Assembly (NCBI RefSeq): GCF_014170375.1
Contig: NZ_LZZW01000030.1
Span: 247,501-311,500 of the forward strand
Reading direction: 5' to 3'
DNA from: Variovorax sp. UMC13
Lineage (GTDB): Bacteria > Pseudomonadota > Gammaproteobacteria > Burkholderiales > Burkholderiaceae_C
DNA: 64,000 bases
Shown: piece by piece, positions 8,417 through 16,325 of the stretch
How the letters are laid out: each line of letters opens with the position of its first letter
Position numbering within the stretch: position 1 is the stretch's first letter
Program-made: the position numbers and the translations under genes
Notes under the pieces: generated by a model
The model's input: the letters and a program-made list of their open reading frames with translations, nothing else
What the model was told of the DNA's origin: nothing
Database searches by the model: none

Positions 8417-9109
8417 ATGGCCGCCCGCATCGACCACCTGGTGATCGCCGCCCGCACGCTCGACGAGGGCGTGCGCTGGTGCGAGGCCACGCTGGGCGTG
8501 GTGCCCGGGCCGGGCGGCGCGCATCCGCTGATGGGCACGCACAACCGGCTGGTCTCGGTGGCCACGCCGGCCTTCCCGCAGGCCTACCTCGAGATCATCG
8601 CGATCGATGCGACCAAGCAGCCCACGCGCGGCGCGGGCCTGCACCGCTGGTTCGACCTCGACGATGCGGCGCTGCAGGCCGGGCTCGCGCAGCACGGGCC
8701 GCAGCTGGTGCACTTCGTGGCGCGCGTGCCCGATGCGGCCGCCAGCCTGCACGCGCTCGCGGCCGGCCCGGTGCCGATCGACCGCGGCCCGCTGGTCGAG
8801 GCCTCGCGCGACACGCCGGCCGGCCGGCTCGACTGGAAGATCAGCGTGCGCGACGACGGCCAGCGCCTGTTCTACGGCACGCTGCCCACGGTGATCCAGT
8901 GGGGGCCGGTGCACCCGGCCGACACCATGCCCGACGCCGGCGTCACGCTGCTCGCGCTGGCCGCCACCCATCCGCGGCCCGAAGTGCTGCGCGCCGCGCA
9001 CCTCGCGCTGGGCCTGGCCGCCTTCGACGTGCAGCCCGGCCCGCCCAACCTCATCGCCACGCTGCAGACGCCGCGCGGTCGCATCCAACTCGAATCCAAA
9101 GGCCTCTGA
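8417..9109 (+). CDS. VOC-family (glyoxalase-like) protein
   Basis: 230-aa protein whose N-terminus (ARIDHLVIAARTLDEG) and overall pattern match the glyoxalase-like domain found in many VOC-superfamily proteins, where a metal site activates small-molecule substrates. It follows the PhzF gene by 7 bp and precedes a LysE gene by 2 bp, so it is part of one transcription unit. No substrate can be assigned; it could be an isomerase, dioxygenase or binding protein. Confidence 0.8.
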   Translation: MAARIDHLVIAARTLDEGVRWCEATLGVVPGPGGAHPLMGTHNRLVSVATPAFPQAYLEIIAIDATKQPTRGAGLHRWFDLDDAALQAGLAQHGPQLVHFVARVPDAAASLHALAAGPVPIDRGPLVEASRDTPAGRLDWKISVRDDGQRLFYGTLPTVIQWGPVHPADTMPDAGVTLLALAATHPRPEVLRAAHLALGLAAFDVQPGPPNLIATLQTPRGRIQLESKGL

Positions 9110-9111
9110 AC

Positions 9112-9753
9112 ATGCTGACCCTCCCCGAACTCGCCTGGTTTGCACTGGCCGCGCTGCTGCTGGTGCTCACGCCCGGGCCCAACATGATCTATTGCGTGTC
9201 GCGCGCGCTGTGCCAGGGACGTGCGGCCGGCATGGTCTCGCTGGCCGGCGTGCTGGTCGGCTTCCTGGTGCACCTGGTGGCCGCGGCGCTGGGGCTCACC
9301 GCCCTGCTGCACGCCGTACCCTTCGCCTTCGACGCGGTGCGGCTCGTGGGCGCGGCCTACCTGCTGTGGCTGGCCTGGCAGGCGGTCAAGCCGGGCGGCC
9401 ACGCGCCCTTCGCCGCGCGCGCGCTGCCCATCGATCCGCCGGCCAAGCTGTTCCGCATGGGCTTTTTGACCAACGTGCTGAACCCCAAGGTCGCGATGTT
9501 CTACCTGTCCTTCTTCCCGCAGTTCATCCACCCCGAGCGCGGCTCGGTGCTGTGGCAGAGCGCGACGCTGGGCGCGGTGCAGATCGGCGTGAGCGGCGCG
9601 GTCAACCTGCTGCTGGTGTTGGGCGCCGCATCGATCACCGCCGTGCTCTCGCGCAGCGAGGGCTGGCTGCGCGCGCAGCGCTACGTGATGGGCAGCGTGC
9701 TCGCCGCGCTGGCGGTGCGCATCGCCTTCGACGGACGCAAGGCCACGCCATGA
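9112..9753 (+). CDS. LysE-family amino acid exporter
   Basis: 213-aa LysE/RhtB protein with the signature LTPGPNMIYCVSRAL near residues 18-32 and the second motif TNVLNPKVAMFYLSFFPQF. The ATG at 9112 follows the VOC stop by 2 bp. Its stop overlaps the start of the threonine-dehydratase-like gene (ATGA). Direct coupling of an exporter to an amino-acid-consuming PLP enzyme suggests control of the pool of one amino acid, possibly threonine or serine; that link is inference. Confidence 0.88.
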   Translation: MLTLPELAWFALAALLLVLTPGPNMIYCVSRALCQGRAAGMVSLAGVLVGFLVHLVAAALGLTALLHAVPFAFDAVRLVGAAYLLWLAWQAVKPGGHAPFAARALPIDPPAKLFRMGFLTNVLNPKVAMFYLSFFPQFIHPERGSVLWQSATLGAVQIGVSGAVNLLLVLGAASITAVLSRSEGWLRAQRYVMGSVLAALAVRIAFDGRKATP

Positions 9754-10721
9754 ACTTCAGCCGCGAAGAGATCGAAGCCGCGCAACGCACCGTCTATGCC
9801 GCGATGCCGGCCACGCCGCAGTACGCGTGGCCGCTGCTCGGCGCGCGCCTGGGCTGCCGTGTCTGGGCCAAGCACGAGAACCACACGCCGCTGGGCGCCT
9901 TCAAGGTGCGCGGCGGCCTGACCTACATGGAGGCGCTGGCGCGCACCCAGCCCGCGGTGCGCCACGTGGTGAGCGCGACCCGCGGCAACCATGGCCAGTC
10001 GATCGGCTTCGCCGCAGCCCGCCACGGACTGGCCGCGACCATCGTGGTGCCGCACGGCAACTCGGTCGAGAAGAACGCCGCGATGCGCGCGCTGGGCGTG
10101 CAGCTGGTCGAGCACGGCGACGACTTCCAGGCCGCGAGCGAACACGCGGCCCGGCTCGCCGTCACCGAAGGCCTGCACCGCGTGCCCTCCTTCGCGCGCG
10201 ACCTGGTGCGCGGCGTGGCCACCGGCTGGGTGGAATTCTTCGAGGCGCTGAAGCAGGCCGGCGACGTGCCCGCGGTGCTGTTCATCCCGATCGGCCTGGG
10301 CTCGGGCTTCGCCGGCGCCGCGGCCGCGCGCCGCCATTGCGGCGTGGCGACCAAACTCATCGGCGTGGTGTCGGCGCACGCGACCGCCTACCGCGACTCC
10401 TTCCGCGCGGTCCGGCCGCTCGAAGCGCCGGTCAGCACGCTGCTGGCCGACGGCATGGCCTGCCGCACGCCGGTGCCCGAATCGCTGGCAGTGCTGGCGG
10501 CCGAGGCCGAGGACGTGGTGGCGGTCAGCGACGACGAAGTGGCGCAGGCGATGCGCTGGCTGTTCACCGACACGCACAACGTGGCCGAAGGCGCGGGCGC
10601 GGCGGCGCTGGCCGCGGCGATGCAGCAGCGCGAACGCTGGCAAGGGAAGACCGTGGGCATCGCGGTGAGCGGTGGCAACGTCGACGCCGAGGTCTACGCG
10701 CGCGTGCTCGCGGGCGGCTGA
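9750..10721 (+). CDS. Threonine/serine dehydratase-like PLP enzyme
   Basis: 323-aa fold-type-II PLP enzyme. The Schiff-base lysine lies in HTPLGAFKVRGG (near residue 54), the substrate loop is SATRGNHGQS, the phosphate-binding loop is IGLGSGFAG, and the C-terminal cofactor motif is SGGNVD. No C-terminal ACT regulatory domain is present, as in catabolic threonine dehydratases. The reaction would be deamination of a hydroxy-amino acid to a keto acid. Start overlaps the LysE stop. Relatives such as hydroxyectoine-pathway dehydratases cannot be excluded. Confidence 0.85.
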   Translation: MNFSREEIEAAQRTVYAAMPATPQYAWPLLGARLGCRVWAKHENHTPLGAFKVRGGLTYMEALARTQPAVRHVVSATRGNHGQSIGFAAARHGLAATIVVPHGNSVEKNAAMRALGVQLVEHGDDFQAASEHAARLAVTEGLHRVPSFARDLVRGVATGWVEFFEALKQAGDVPAVLFIPIGLGSGFAGAAAARRHCGVATKLIGVVSAHATAYRDSFRAVRPLEAPVSTLLADGMACRTPVPESLAVLAAEAEDVVAVSDDEVAQAMRWLFTDTHNVAEGAGAAALAAAMQQRERWQGKTVGIAVSGGNVDAEVYARVLAGG

Positions 10722-10771
10722 GCGTCGCCGCCGGGACCGACAGCGCGCCACGGCCCGGCCAGAATGCGGCC

Positions 10772-11449
10772 ATGGGCACCCTCTATCTCGTCCGACACGG
10801 ACAGGCCAGCTTCGGCGAGGCCGACTACGACCAACTGAGCGCACTCGGCCGCCGCCAGGCCGTGCGGCTGGGCGAATACTGGCGCGAACGCGGCATGCAG
10901 TTCGATGCCGTGATCATCGGTACGCTCAAGCGCCATCGGCAGACCTGGGAAGGCATCGCCGAAGGGCTGGGGTTGGACGCGGGCACGGTGCCGCTCGAAT
11001 GGCCAGGCCTCAACGAATACGACAGCCACGCGGTGATCGCGACCGTGCATCCCGAGCCGCTGCAGAAGCCCGACACGCCGGAGCTGTACCGCCACCACTT
11101 CAGGCTGCTGCGCGACGGCCTCGCGGGCTGGATGAACGGCCGCAGCGCGCCGGTCGGCATGCCCAGCTATGTGGACTTCCTGGCCGGCGTGACCACGGCG
11201 CTGGACCATGTGCGCGACCGCCACCACGGCGCGCGCGTGCTGGCGGTGTCCAGCGGCGGGCCGATCAGCACCGCCGTCGGCCATGTGCTGGGCACCTCGC
11301 CGGAGACGACCATCGAACTCAACCTGCGCATCCGCAACACCGCGCTGACCGAGTTCGTCTTCACGCCCAAGCGGCACATGCTCCTGACCTTCAACACGCT
11401 GCCGCATCTCGACGGCCCCGCGTATGAGGACTGGATCACGTCCGCCTAG
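10772..11449 (+). CDS. Histidine phosphatase family protein
   Basis: 225-aa protein of the phosphoglycerate-mutase-like (2H phosphatase) superfamily. The catalytic histidine lies in LVRHGQASFG at residues 6-15, and SSGGPIS replaces the more usual second-histidine motif: the common [SG]HGG sequence is absent and a serine stands where the histidine often sits (nt 11249-11269). Other polar residues might compensate. Role probably in dephosphorylating a small metabolite; no substrate can be given. It ends 133 bp before the convergent phytase-like gene. Confidence 0.82.
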   Translation: MGTLYLVRHGQASFGEADYDQLSALGRRQAVRLGEYWRERGMQFDAVIIGTLKRHRQTWEGIAEGLGLDAGTVPLEWPGLNEYDSHAVIATVHPEPLQKPDTPELYRHHFRLLRDGLAGWMNGRSAPVGMPSYVDFLAGVTTALDHVRDRHHGARVLAVSSGGPISTAVGHVLGTSPETTIELNLRIRNTALTEFVFTPKRHMLLTFNTLPHLDGPAYEDWITSA

Positions 11450-11500
11450 AACATGCGAATGAACCTGCTGCGCACCCCGATCCCGCATCTGCGGTGCTCA

Positions 11501-11516
11501 CCGCACGGGCGTGCGG
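11501..11516. other. Short hairpin between convergent genes
   Basis: CCGCACG-GG-CGTGCGG is a perfect 7-bp stem in the 133-bp gap between the phosphatase and the convergent esterase gene. It lacks a T-run, so any terminator role is weak. The rest of the gap shows no reading frame I would defend. Confidence 0.35.
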
Positions 11517-11582
11517 CTCCGCTCCTCGATACAGGCTCGGGGCGCTCGCGACGGTTCCTTCACATGTTCTGAGCCCCGGCCT

Positions 11583-13175
11583 TCAGCCAATGGCCAGGGG
11601 CTTGGGCAGCCGCACCCGGATGAACTCGTTGGCGTCGGGCTCGGTCGTGATGCGCGACGGCGAGCCGCCGGGGTAGTTGTTGTCGTTGCAGAACAGCAGC
11701 GTCTGCGCATCGACGATGGTCACGACTTCCACGCATTCCATCGGGAAGGTGAACACGCCGTCGATGGTGTCGGCGCCGCCGATGCCCTTCGGGTCCTTGA
11801 GCGCCATCAGGTCGACGATCTCTTCCTTGACCAGGAAGCCGTCGGTGTCGACCACCGCGATATCGACCTTGTAGACGCGCTTGAAGCGCGCCGCGTTGCG
11901 CCAGGTGCCCGAGGCGGCGAACTTGCCGGTGCGCACGTCGCCCGCGCCGCCGTCCTTCTCCATCACCAGGAACTCGTGGTCGTTGATCGCGACCATGTCG
12001 TTGACGCTGCAGGTCTCGGTCTCGAGGTTGCCGTCGCCGTTGATCTTCTGGATCGTGCTCACGCGGTACGAGAAAACCTGCGGATCGAAGTTCTGCGTGC
12101 GCAGGTCGAACACGTTGATCACGCGGCGCTGCGGGTTGTCGCCGTAGACCTCCTTCTCGAACATCGCATAGAGCTTGGTGCGGCTCTTGTTGATCGCCAT
12201 GCTCTCCAGGCCGCCCGAGCCGCCCAGGTTGGCCACGCCGGTGTTGGACTGGATGTACGGGTTGTTCGAGGTCTGCACCAGCGGGTTGCTGCCCAGCTTG
12301 CGCAGGTTGGGGATCTGCACCTCGCGCGACAGCACGCGGCCCTGCTTGTCGAACTTGACCAGGAAGGGACCGAACTCGTCGCCGATCCAGAAGTTGCCAT
12401 CGGCGTCGAACTGCAGCGACTCGGGGTCGAGGTCGTAGCCGGTCAAGAGGCGGCTGGCCGTGATGCGCGGGTCCACCGGCAGCGTCTGGTTCGCGGGCGA
12501 CACCGACAGGCCGGGGTAGGTCGCGAGGTCGGCCACGATCGGGTAGCCGAGCCGGCGCTGCGGATCGCTCATGCGCACGAAGCTGTCCGGCGTGAACGAG
12601 GCCAGCGCGGCGCCGGTCTGGAAGTGGGCCGGCAGCACCTTGCCCTGGGTCCAGTCGAAGCGCACCGCGTAGATGTGCAGCAGCGCATCGGGCGACGCGG
12701 CCTTGCCGCCGAAGCCGTTGTCCTGCATCACGTAGAACACGCCGGGCACCGGGCCGGGCACCAGGGCCGAGAAGCCCTGCATCGGCTGCTTGTCGGCGAA
12801 GGGCAGCGTGAAGCCGTAGACGTTCTTCGCGCGGTCCAGGTCGCCGCCCGAGATGTACTGGCCCGAGGTCGGGCCGGCGACGAAGCTGTTGGCCGGAAGA
12901 ATGGCGCGGCCGGTCAGCGTGGGCGCGGTGACTTCGGGTTCGGGCGCCGGGGCCGGCGGCGGTGGGGCCGGTGCGGGCGCGGGCGGCGCCGGGGGCGCGG
13001 GCGCAGCGGCATCGCTGCCGCCACCACCGCAGGCGGCGAGCAGGGCGCCGCTCGCGCCCACCAGCGAGAAGGTGGTCATGCCGCTGAGCAGGCTGCGGCG
13101 ACGCAGGCCGCCCTTTTCTTCGGAAGAAGTCACGGCGCTGGCGTCGTTGTTGTGGAGATCGTTGTTCATCATCAA
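11583..13175 (-). CDS. Exported esterase-like / phytase-like lipoprotein
   Basis: 530-aa exported protein that looks like the 'esterase-like activity of phytase' family, beta-propeller-type proteins linked to phosphoester hydrolysis. After an arginine-containing n-region (GLRRRSLLSG) there is a hydrophobic core and the lipobox ALLAAC, then a Pro/Ala-rich linker (about residues 55-80). The body contains family-like stretches such as YDLDPESLQFDADGNFWIGDE and FPMECVEVV near the end. It starts 7 bp after the metallophosphoesterase stop, so the two form an operon, probably induced by phosphate shortage if the upstream Pho-box-like repeats are real. Confidence 0.8.
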   Translation of the reverse strand: MMMNNDLHNNDASAVTSSEEKGGLRRRSLLSGMTTFSLVGASGALLAACGGGGSDAAAPAPPAPPAPAPAPPPPAPAPEPEVTAPTLTGRAILPANSFVAGPTSGQYISGGDLDRAKNVYGFTLPFADKQPMQGFSALVPGPVPGVFYVMQDNGFGGKAASPDALLHIYAVRFDWTQGKVLPAHFQTGAALASFTPDSFVRMSDPQRRLGYPIVADLATYPGLSVSPANQTLPVDPRITASRLLTGYDLDPESLQFDADGNFWIGDEFGPFLVKFDKQGRVLSREVQIPNLRKLGSNPLVQTSNNPYIQSNTGVANLGGSGGLESMAINKSRTKLYAMFEKEVYGDNPQRRVINVFDLRTQNFDPQVFSYRVSTIQKINGDGNLETETCSVNDMVAINDHEFLVMEKDGGAGDVRTGKFAASGTWRNAARFKRVYKVDIAVVDTDGFLVKEEIVDLMALKDPKGIGGADTIDGVFTFPMECVEVVTIVDAQTLLFCNDNNYPGGSPSRITTEPDANEFIRVRLPKPLAIG

Positions 13176-13182
13176 GGCGTTC

Positions 13183-15399
13183 TCAGAACGGCATCGGGGC
13201 CGTGGTCATGTCGGTCAGCGTGTTGTTCTTCAAATCGATCACGAAGTGCTGGGTCGGCGCGCCGCGGGCCAGCTTGAGCAGGATCGCCATCAGCGGCTTG
13301 AAGCGCGCCTGGAACAGGGCACCGACCTCGTTGTCGTTGCGCACCTGGTCGCCGTTGAACTTGAGCGTGGCGTTGGTGCCTTCCAGCGCTTCGGCGATCA
13401 CCTTGTATTGCTTGGCGCGCTCGACCGGGATGTCGGTGAACGCCAGGTCGCCGGCATTGGCCAGGCGCACGAAGTCGCCGGCCAGGTCCAGGGCCTTCCA
13501 CTGGTTGAAGTCTTCCAGCCGCAGGCCGGCCGCGTTGGCCAGTGCACGCGCCTTGGTCTCGGCCGCGGCATAGTCCTTGGCGTACTGGGCGCTGGCCGAA
13601 CCGTCGCCGCCTGCATCCGACAGGCAGGAGAAGAAGGCGTTGCTGAACAGGCCGTGGTTACCGGTGTTGCCCAGCTGCTTGAGCGTGACCTGGGTCTTGA
13701 GCTGCGACAGCACCAGCAGGTCGGCGCCGTACAGCGGGCTTTTCACCAGTTCGCGCATCTCGCAGCGCCAGTCGTCCTTGAGCAGGCGCAGGCGCACCAG
13801 TTCCGACATGTAGCGCGTGCTGAAGTCGCCGTAGGTCTTGGCGTCGAGGATGGACTTGTTCCACAGCTCGCCGCCGCCCGGGATCATGAAGGGGTAGTCG
13901 GTGAAGTAGCTGTGCTCGTCCTGGTAGTGCTCGAACAGTTCGTCGAAACGCGGCACCTTGTCCATGCGCACGGTCTGCACGTCGATGTGCTCGGAGTCCT
14001 TGAGCGTCAGGATCTTGTAGGCCGGCACATAGGCGGCCATCGAGGGCGCCTGGATGTTGACCAGGCCATGGCCGTCGTCGTACTTGCGGATCGCCGTGTC
14101 GTTGAAGTGCATGTGGCCGCCGACGTGCACCTGCAGGCCGGTGTCGGCCAGGGCCTTGGTCGTGTCCTCGACCGGGCGGCGCACCATCTGCATCTTGCCC
14201 GCGCCCAGCAGCGCGACGATGTCGTCGGAGGCGCCGTTGAAGAACTCGCTCATCGGGAAGTGGCTGAAGGCGATGACCTGCTTGCCCTGCGCCTTGCCGC
14301 GCGCGACCACGTCCTTGAGCCAGGCGATCACGTGCGGCTTGTGCGTGAGCATCTTGTTGTAGCCCGCGTCGCCCGAACCGTTGAAGTCGTTCGCGCCGGT
14401 GCCGGTCGGCACGTAGACGTTGGCGTCGATGCCCACCAGCCAGACGCCGTCGACCGGCTCGACCAGGTAGCTGGTGTCGGGCACGGTGTGGCACAGCGTG
14501 TAGCCGTCCTTCTTGTACGTGCCGCCCGCGCCCTGGGCGCAGATCTCGTATTCGCGCTTGCTCCACACGGCCTGGGCCTTGGCCTGGTCGAGCGTGTAGT
14601 TGGCGTACTTGTAGGTGCTGTACGGGGTCTCGAAGTACTTGTAGTTGGCCTTGGGCATGAAGCCGTGCTGGTCGAGCGCCTCGACGATGCCCTGGTAGCC
14701 CAGTTCCTTCACTTCCTCGGTGCAGTAGGTGTAGTTGGACGTGCGCGTCCAGTCACCGCTGTAGTTGTTGCAGTCTTTGGCACCGCGGCTGTAGATGGCC
14801 TGCGGGTAGCCGGCGCGGCCGCTGAGGTCCGGGCCCATGTAGTCGTCCTTGCCGCCCGGGCGCTCGAAAGGCCGGTTCGGGTCGTGGTTGCCGGGTGCGG
14901 CGAAGAACTGCAGGTCGTACTTGGCCGCGTACTCGTCGAGCACCTTCTTCAGGCCGCGCATGTGGACCGGCTGGCCGTCGTCCGAGAAGTCGCCGGGCAG
15001 CGCGATCAGCTTGACGCCGCGCGCCACCGCATCGTCGAGCGCGGCGATGAAGGCGAAGTAGTTCTCGTTGAATAGGCGGGTCGAGGTCATCTGCGCCTGC
15101 ATCAGGCGGATGGTCGCGTTGCGGCCGGACTTCTTGTTCGGAATGCCCTTGAAGGAGCCGTCCTTGAAGGTCGCGTAGACGTCGTGGAAATGGATGTCGG
15201 GCATGAACGCGATCTGCACGCCGGTGCCGGGCACCGGTGGCTGCGGCGGCTTCACTTCCGGCGGGGTGGGCGTGGTGGTCGGCGGGGCCACGGCGACCGG
15301 TGTGTTGTTGCTGCCGCCGCAGGCGGCGAGCAGGGACAGCGCGGCGGCGGCGACGAGCAGGGACGCCGCGCGAGACGGATTCGGTGATGAGGAGGTCAT
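13183..15399 (-). CDS. Exported metallophosphoesterase lipoprotein
   Basis: 738-aa calcineurin-like phosphoesterase. The metal-binding motifs occur in order: MPDIHFHD (DxH), LPGDFSDDG (GDxxD), APGNHDPNRP (GNHD), FSHFPMSE, and GGHMHFND (GHxH). The N-terminus has a signal peptide ending in the lipobox LLAAC, then a Thr/Pro-rich linker (about residues 32-55). The start ATG at 15399 gives a proper signal peptide; the upstream extension to 15447 does not. The long C-terminal part (after residue about 470) is not a recognised domain. It heads an operon with the phytase-like lipoprotein, and both should face the periplasm or outer membrane. Confidence 0.85.
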   Translation of the reverse strand: MTSSSPNPSRAASLLVAAAALSLLAACGGSNNTPVAVAPPTTTPTPPEVKPPQPPVPGTGVQIAFMPDIHFHDVYATFKDGSFKGIPNKKSGRNATIRLMQAQMTSTRLFNENYFAFIAALDDAVARGVKLIALPGDFSDDGQPVHMRGLKKVLDEYAAKYDLQFFAAPGNHDPNRPFERPGGKDDYMGPDLSGRAGYPQAIYSRGAKDCNNYSGDWTRTSNYTYCTEEVKELGYQGIVEALDQHGFMPKANYKYFETPYSTYKYANYTLDQAKAQAVWSKREYEICAQGAGGTYKKDGYTLCHTVPDTSYLVEPVDGVWLVGIDANVYVPTGTGANDFNGSGDAGYNKMLTHKPHVIAWLKDVVARGKAQGKQVIAFSHFPMSEFFNGASDDIVALLGAGKMQMVRRPVEDTTKALADTGLQVHVGGHMHFNDTAIRKYDDGHGLVNIQAPSMAAYVPAYKILTLKDSEHIDVQTVRMDKVPRFDELFEHYQDEHSYFTDYPFMIPGGGELWNKSILDAKTYGDFSTRYMSELVRLRLLKDDWRCEMRELVKSPLYGADLLVLSQLKTQVTLKQLGNTGNHGLFSNAFFSCLSDAGGDGSASAQYAKDYAAAETKARALANAAGLRLEDFNQWKALDLAGDFVRLANAGDLAFTDIPVERAKQYKVIAEALEGTNATLKFNGDQVRNDNEVGALFQARFKPLMAILLKLARGAPTQHFVIDLKNNTLTDMTTAPMPF

Positions 15400-15486
15400 G
15401 GAAAAAATGAAGACACCAAGGGAACCATCCGGCCGCCTTTGCAACAAAGGGCAACCGAAACAGGAGCGCGATGGTGTCGATCGCGC

Positions 15487-15515
15487 GTGACGTCCTCATG
15501 GCACTTTCATGACGC
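15487..15515 (-). promoter_or_regulatory. Candidate Pho box (three heptamers, 11-bp period)
   Basis: Read on the minus strand, GCGTCAT (15509-15515), GTGCCAT (15498-15504) and ACGTCAC (15487-15493) are spaced exactly 11 bp apart. This is the geometry of PhoB sites (CTGTCAT-type heptamers plus 4-bp spacers). The site ends about 88 bp before the metallophosphoesterase start. Matches to the consensus are partial. Confidence 0.45.
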
Positions 15516-15558
15516 GCACGCATGAACGGCGCCGCGTCTCCCGCGGCAGCCCGTGCTT

Positions 15559-15882
15559 CTAGGCCTGCCAGACCCCGTAGCCCAGCGCGCGCAGCCGGAT
15601 GCCGAGTTCGACCTCGAGCGCCTGCGCCTCGGCATAGCGCATCGGGTTGTAGCGTTCGTAGAGCGCGGGCAGCAGGTGCAGGCCGTGGTCCTGCACGAAG
15701 CGATTGGCCTGGATGCCCGCCTTGTGCTTGTCGAAGCGCAGGTCCGGGTCGAGCCCGGTCATGCCCACATAGACGAAGGGCCTGCCCAGCACATAACCCG
15801 GATTCGCGCGCCGGAAACGCGCGACGTTCCACACCCGGTCATCGAGCGCGACGACGTAGACGTGATAGTGCGGGCGCTTCAT
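15559..15882 (-). CDS. Small GIY-YIG-like protein
   Basis: 107-aa protein with the core arrangement of a GIY-YIG fold: HVYVVALDD near the N-terminus, then PFVYVGMTG about 30 residues later, and a basic stretch RFDKHKAG. The first motif is HVYVV rather than GIY, so nuclease activity is uncertain; small stand-alone members are common and mostly uncharacterised. It stands alone between a divergent lipoprotein operon and a hairpin-rich intergenic element. Confidence 0.6.
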   Translation of the reverse strand: MKRPHYHVYVVALDDRVWNVARFRRANPGYVLGRPFVYVGMTGLDPDLRFDKHKAGIQANRFVQDHGLHLLPALYERYNPMRYAEAQALEVELGIRLRALGYGVWQA

Positions 15883-15941
15883 GGTTCACGGAGAGGGGCC
15901 ACCCACCGTCCGCACGATTCCCTTTCCAGGGATACCGCGGA

Positions 15942-16011
15942 ACCGGCTTCGCCGGGCCGCTGGTATCGCCCCCTTGAGGGGGAAGCGCCGAAGGCGCTTC
16001 GGGGGTGGGCT
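15942..16011. repeat. Triple-hairpin intergenic repeat element, type B
   Basis: Three perfect hairpins stand in tandem: CCGGC-TTC-GCCGG (15943-15955), CCCCC-TTGA-GGGGG (15969-15982) and AAGCGCC-GAA-GGCGCTT (15983-15999). The block ends on the stop codon of the GlsB-like gene. From memory, this text recurs between genes in Comamonadaceae genomes. It could be a mobile REP-like element, a terminator, or both. Confidence 0.6.
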
Positions 16012-16255
16012 ACCTTTTCTTGATCATGCCCCAGACGAACAACAGCACGATCGCCCCCACCACCGATGCGATGAAGCCTGCGCCCTGGCCCGCCGTGTAC
16101 CAGCCCATGGCCTGGCCCAGGTAGGTCGCGGCCAGCGAGCCGGCGATGCCGATCAGCGTGGTGACGATGAAGCCGGCGGAGTCGTCACCCGGCTTGAGCG
16201 CGCGCGCCACGAGCCCTGCCACGAAGCCGATCAGAATGGTCCAGACGATGCTCAT
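16010..16255 (-). CDS. GlsB/YeaQ/YmgE-family membrane protein
   Basis: 81-aa protein with three hydrophobic segments and the glycine-rich start IVWTILIGFVAGLVARAL typical of the transglycosylase-associated / YeaQ-YmgE family of small inner-membrane proteins, often induced by stress. The ATG at 16255 fits the family length; a longer frame upstream would add a non-conserved segment. It ends in the type B hairpin element and lies downstream of the kinase gene on the same strand (70-bp gap). Function is poorly known even in model species. Confidence 0.85.
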   Translation of the reverse strand: MSIVWTILIGFVAGLVARALKPGDDSAGFIVTTLIGIAGSLAATYLGQAMGWYTAGQGAGFIASVVGAIVLLFVWGMIKKR

Positions 16256-16325
16256 GGAAGTTGTCCTTGAAGTGAAAAACGAAAGGAGAAGACCGGCGTT
16301 CGCGCCTGTACGCGGCAACGCGGTC

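Noticed and set aside
11511..13277. 588-codon plus-strand frame antisense to the phytase-like lipoprotein
   Set aside because: Composition (His, Val, Arg, Gly repeats) is that of an antisense shadow; the minus-strand protein has signal peptide, lipobox and family motifs.
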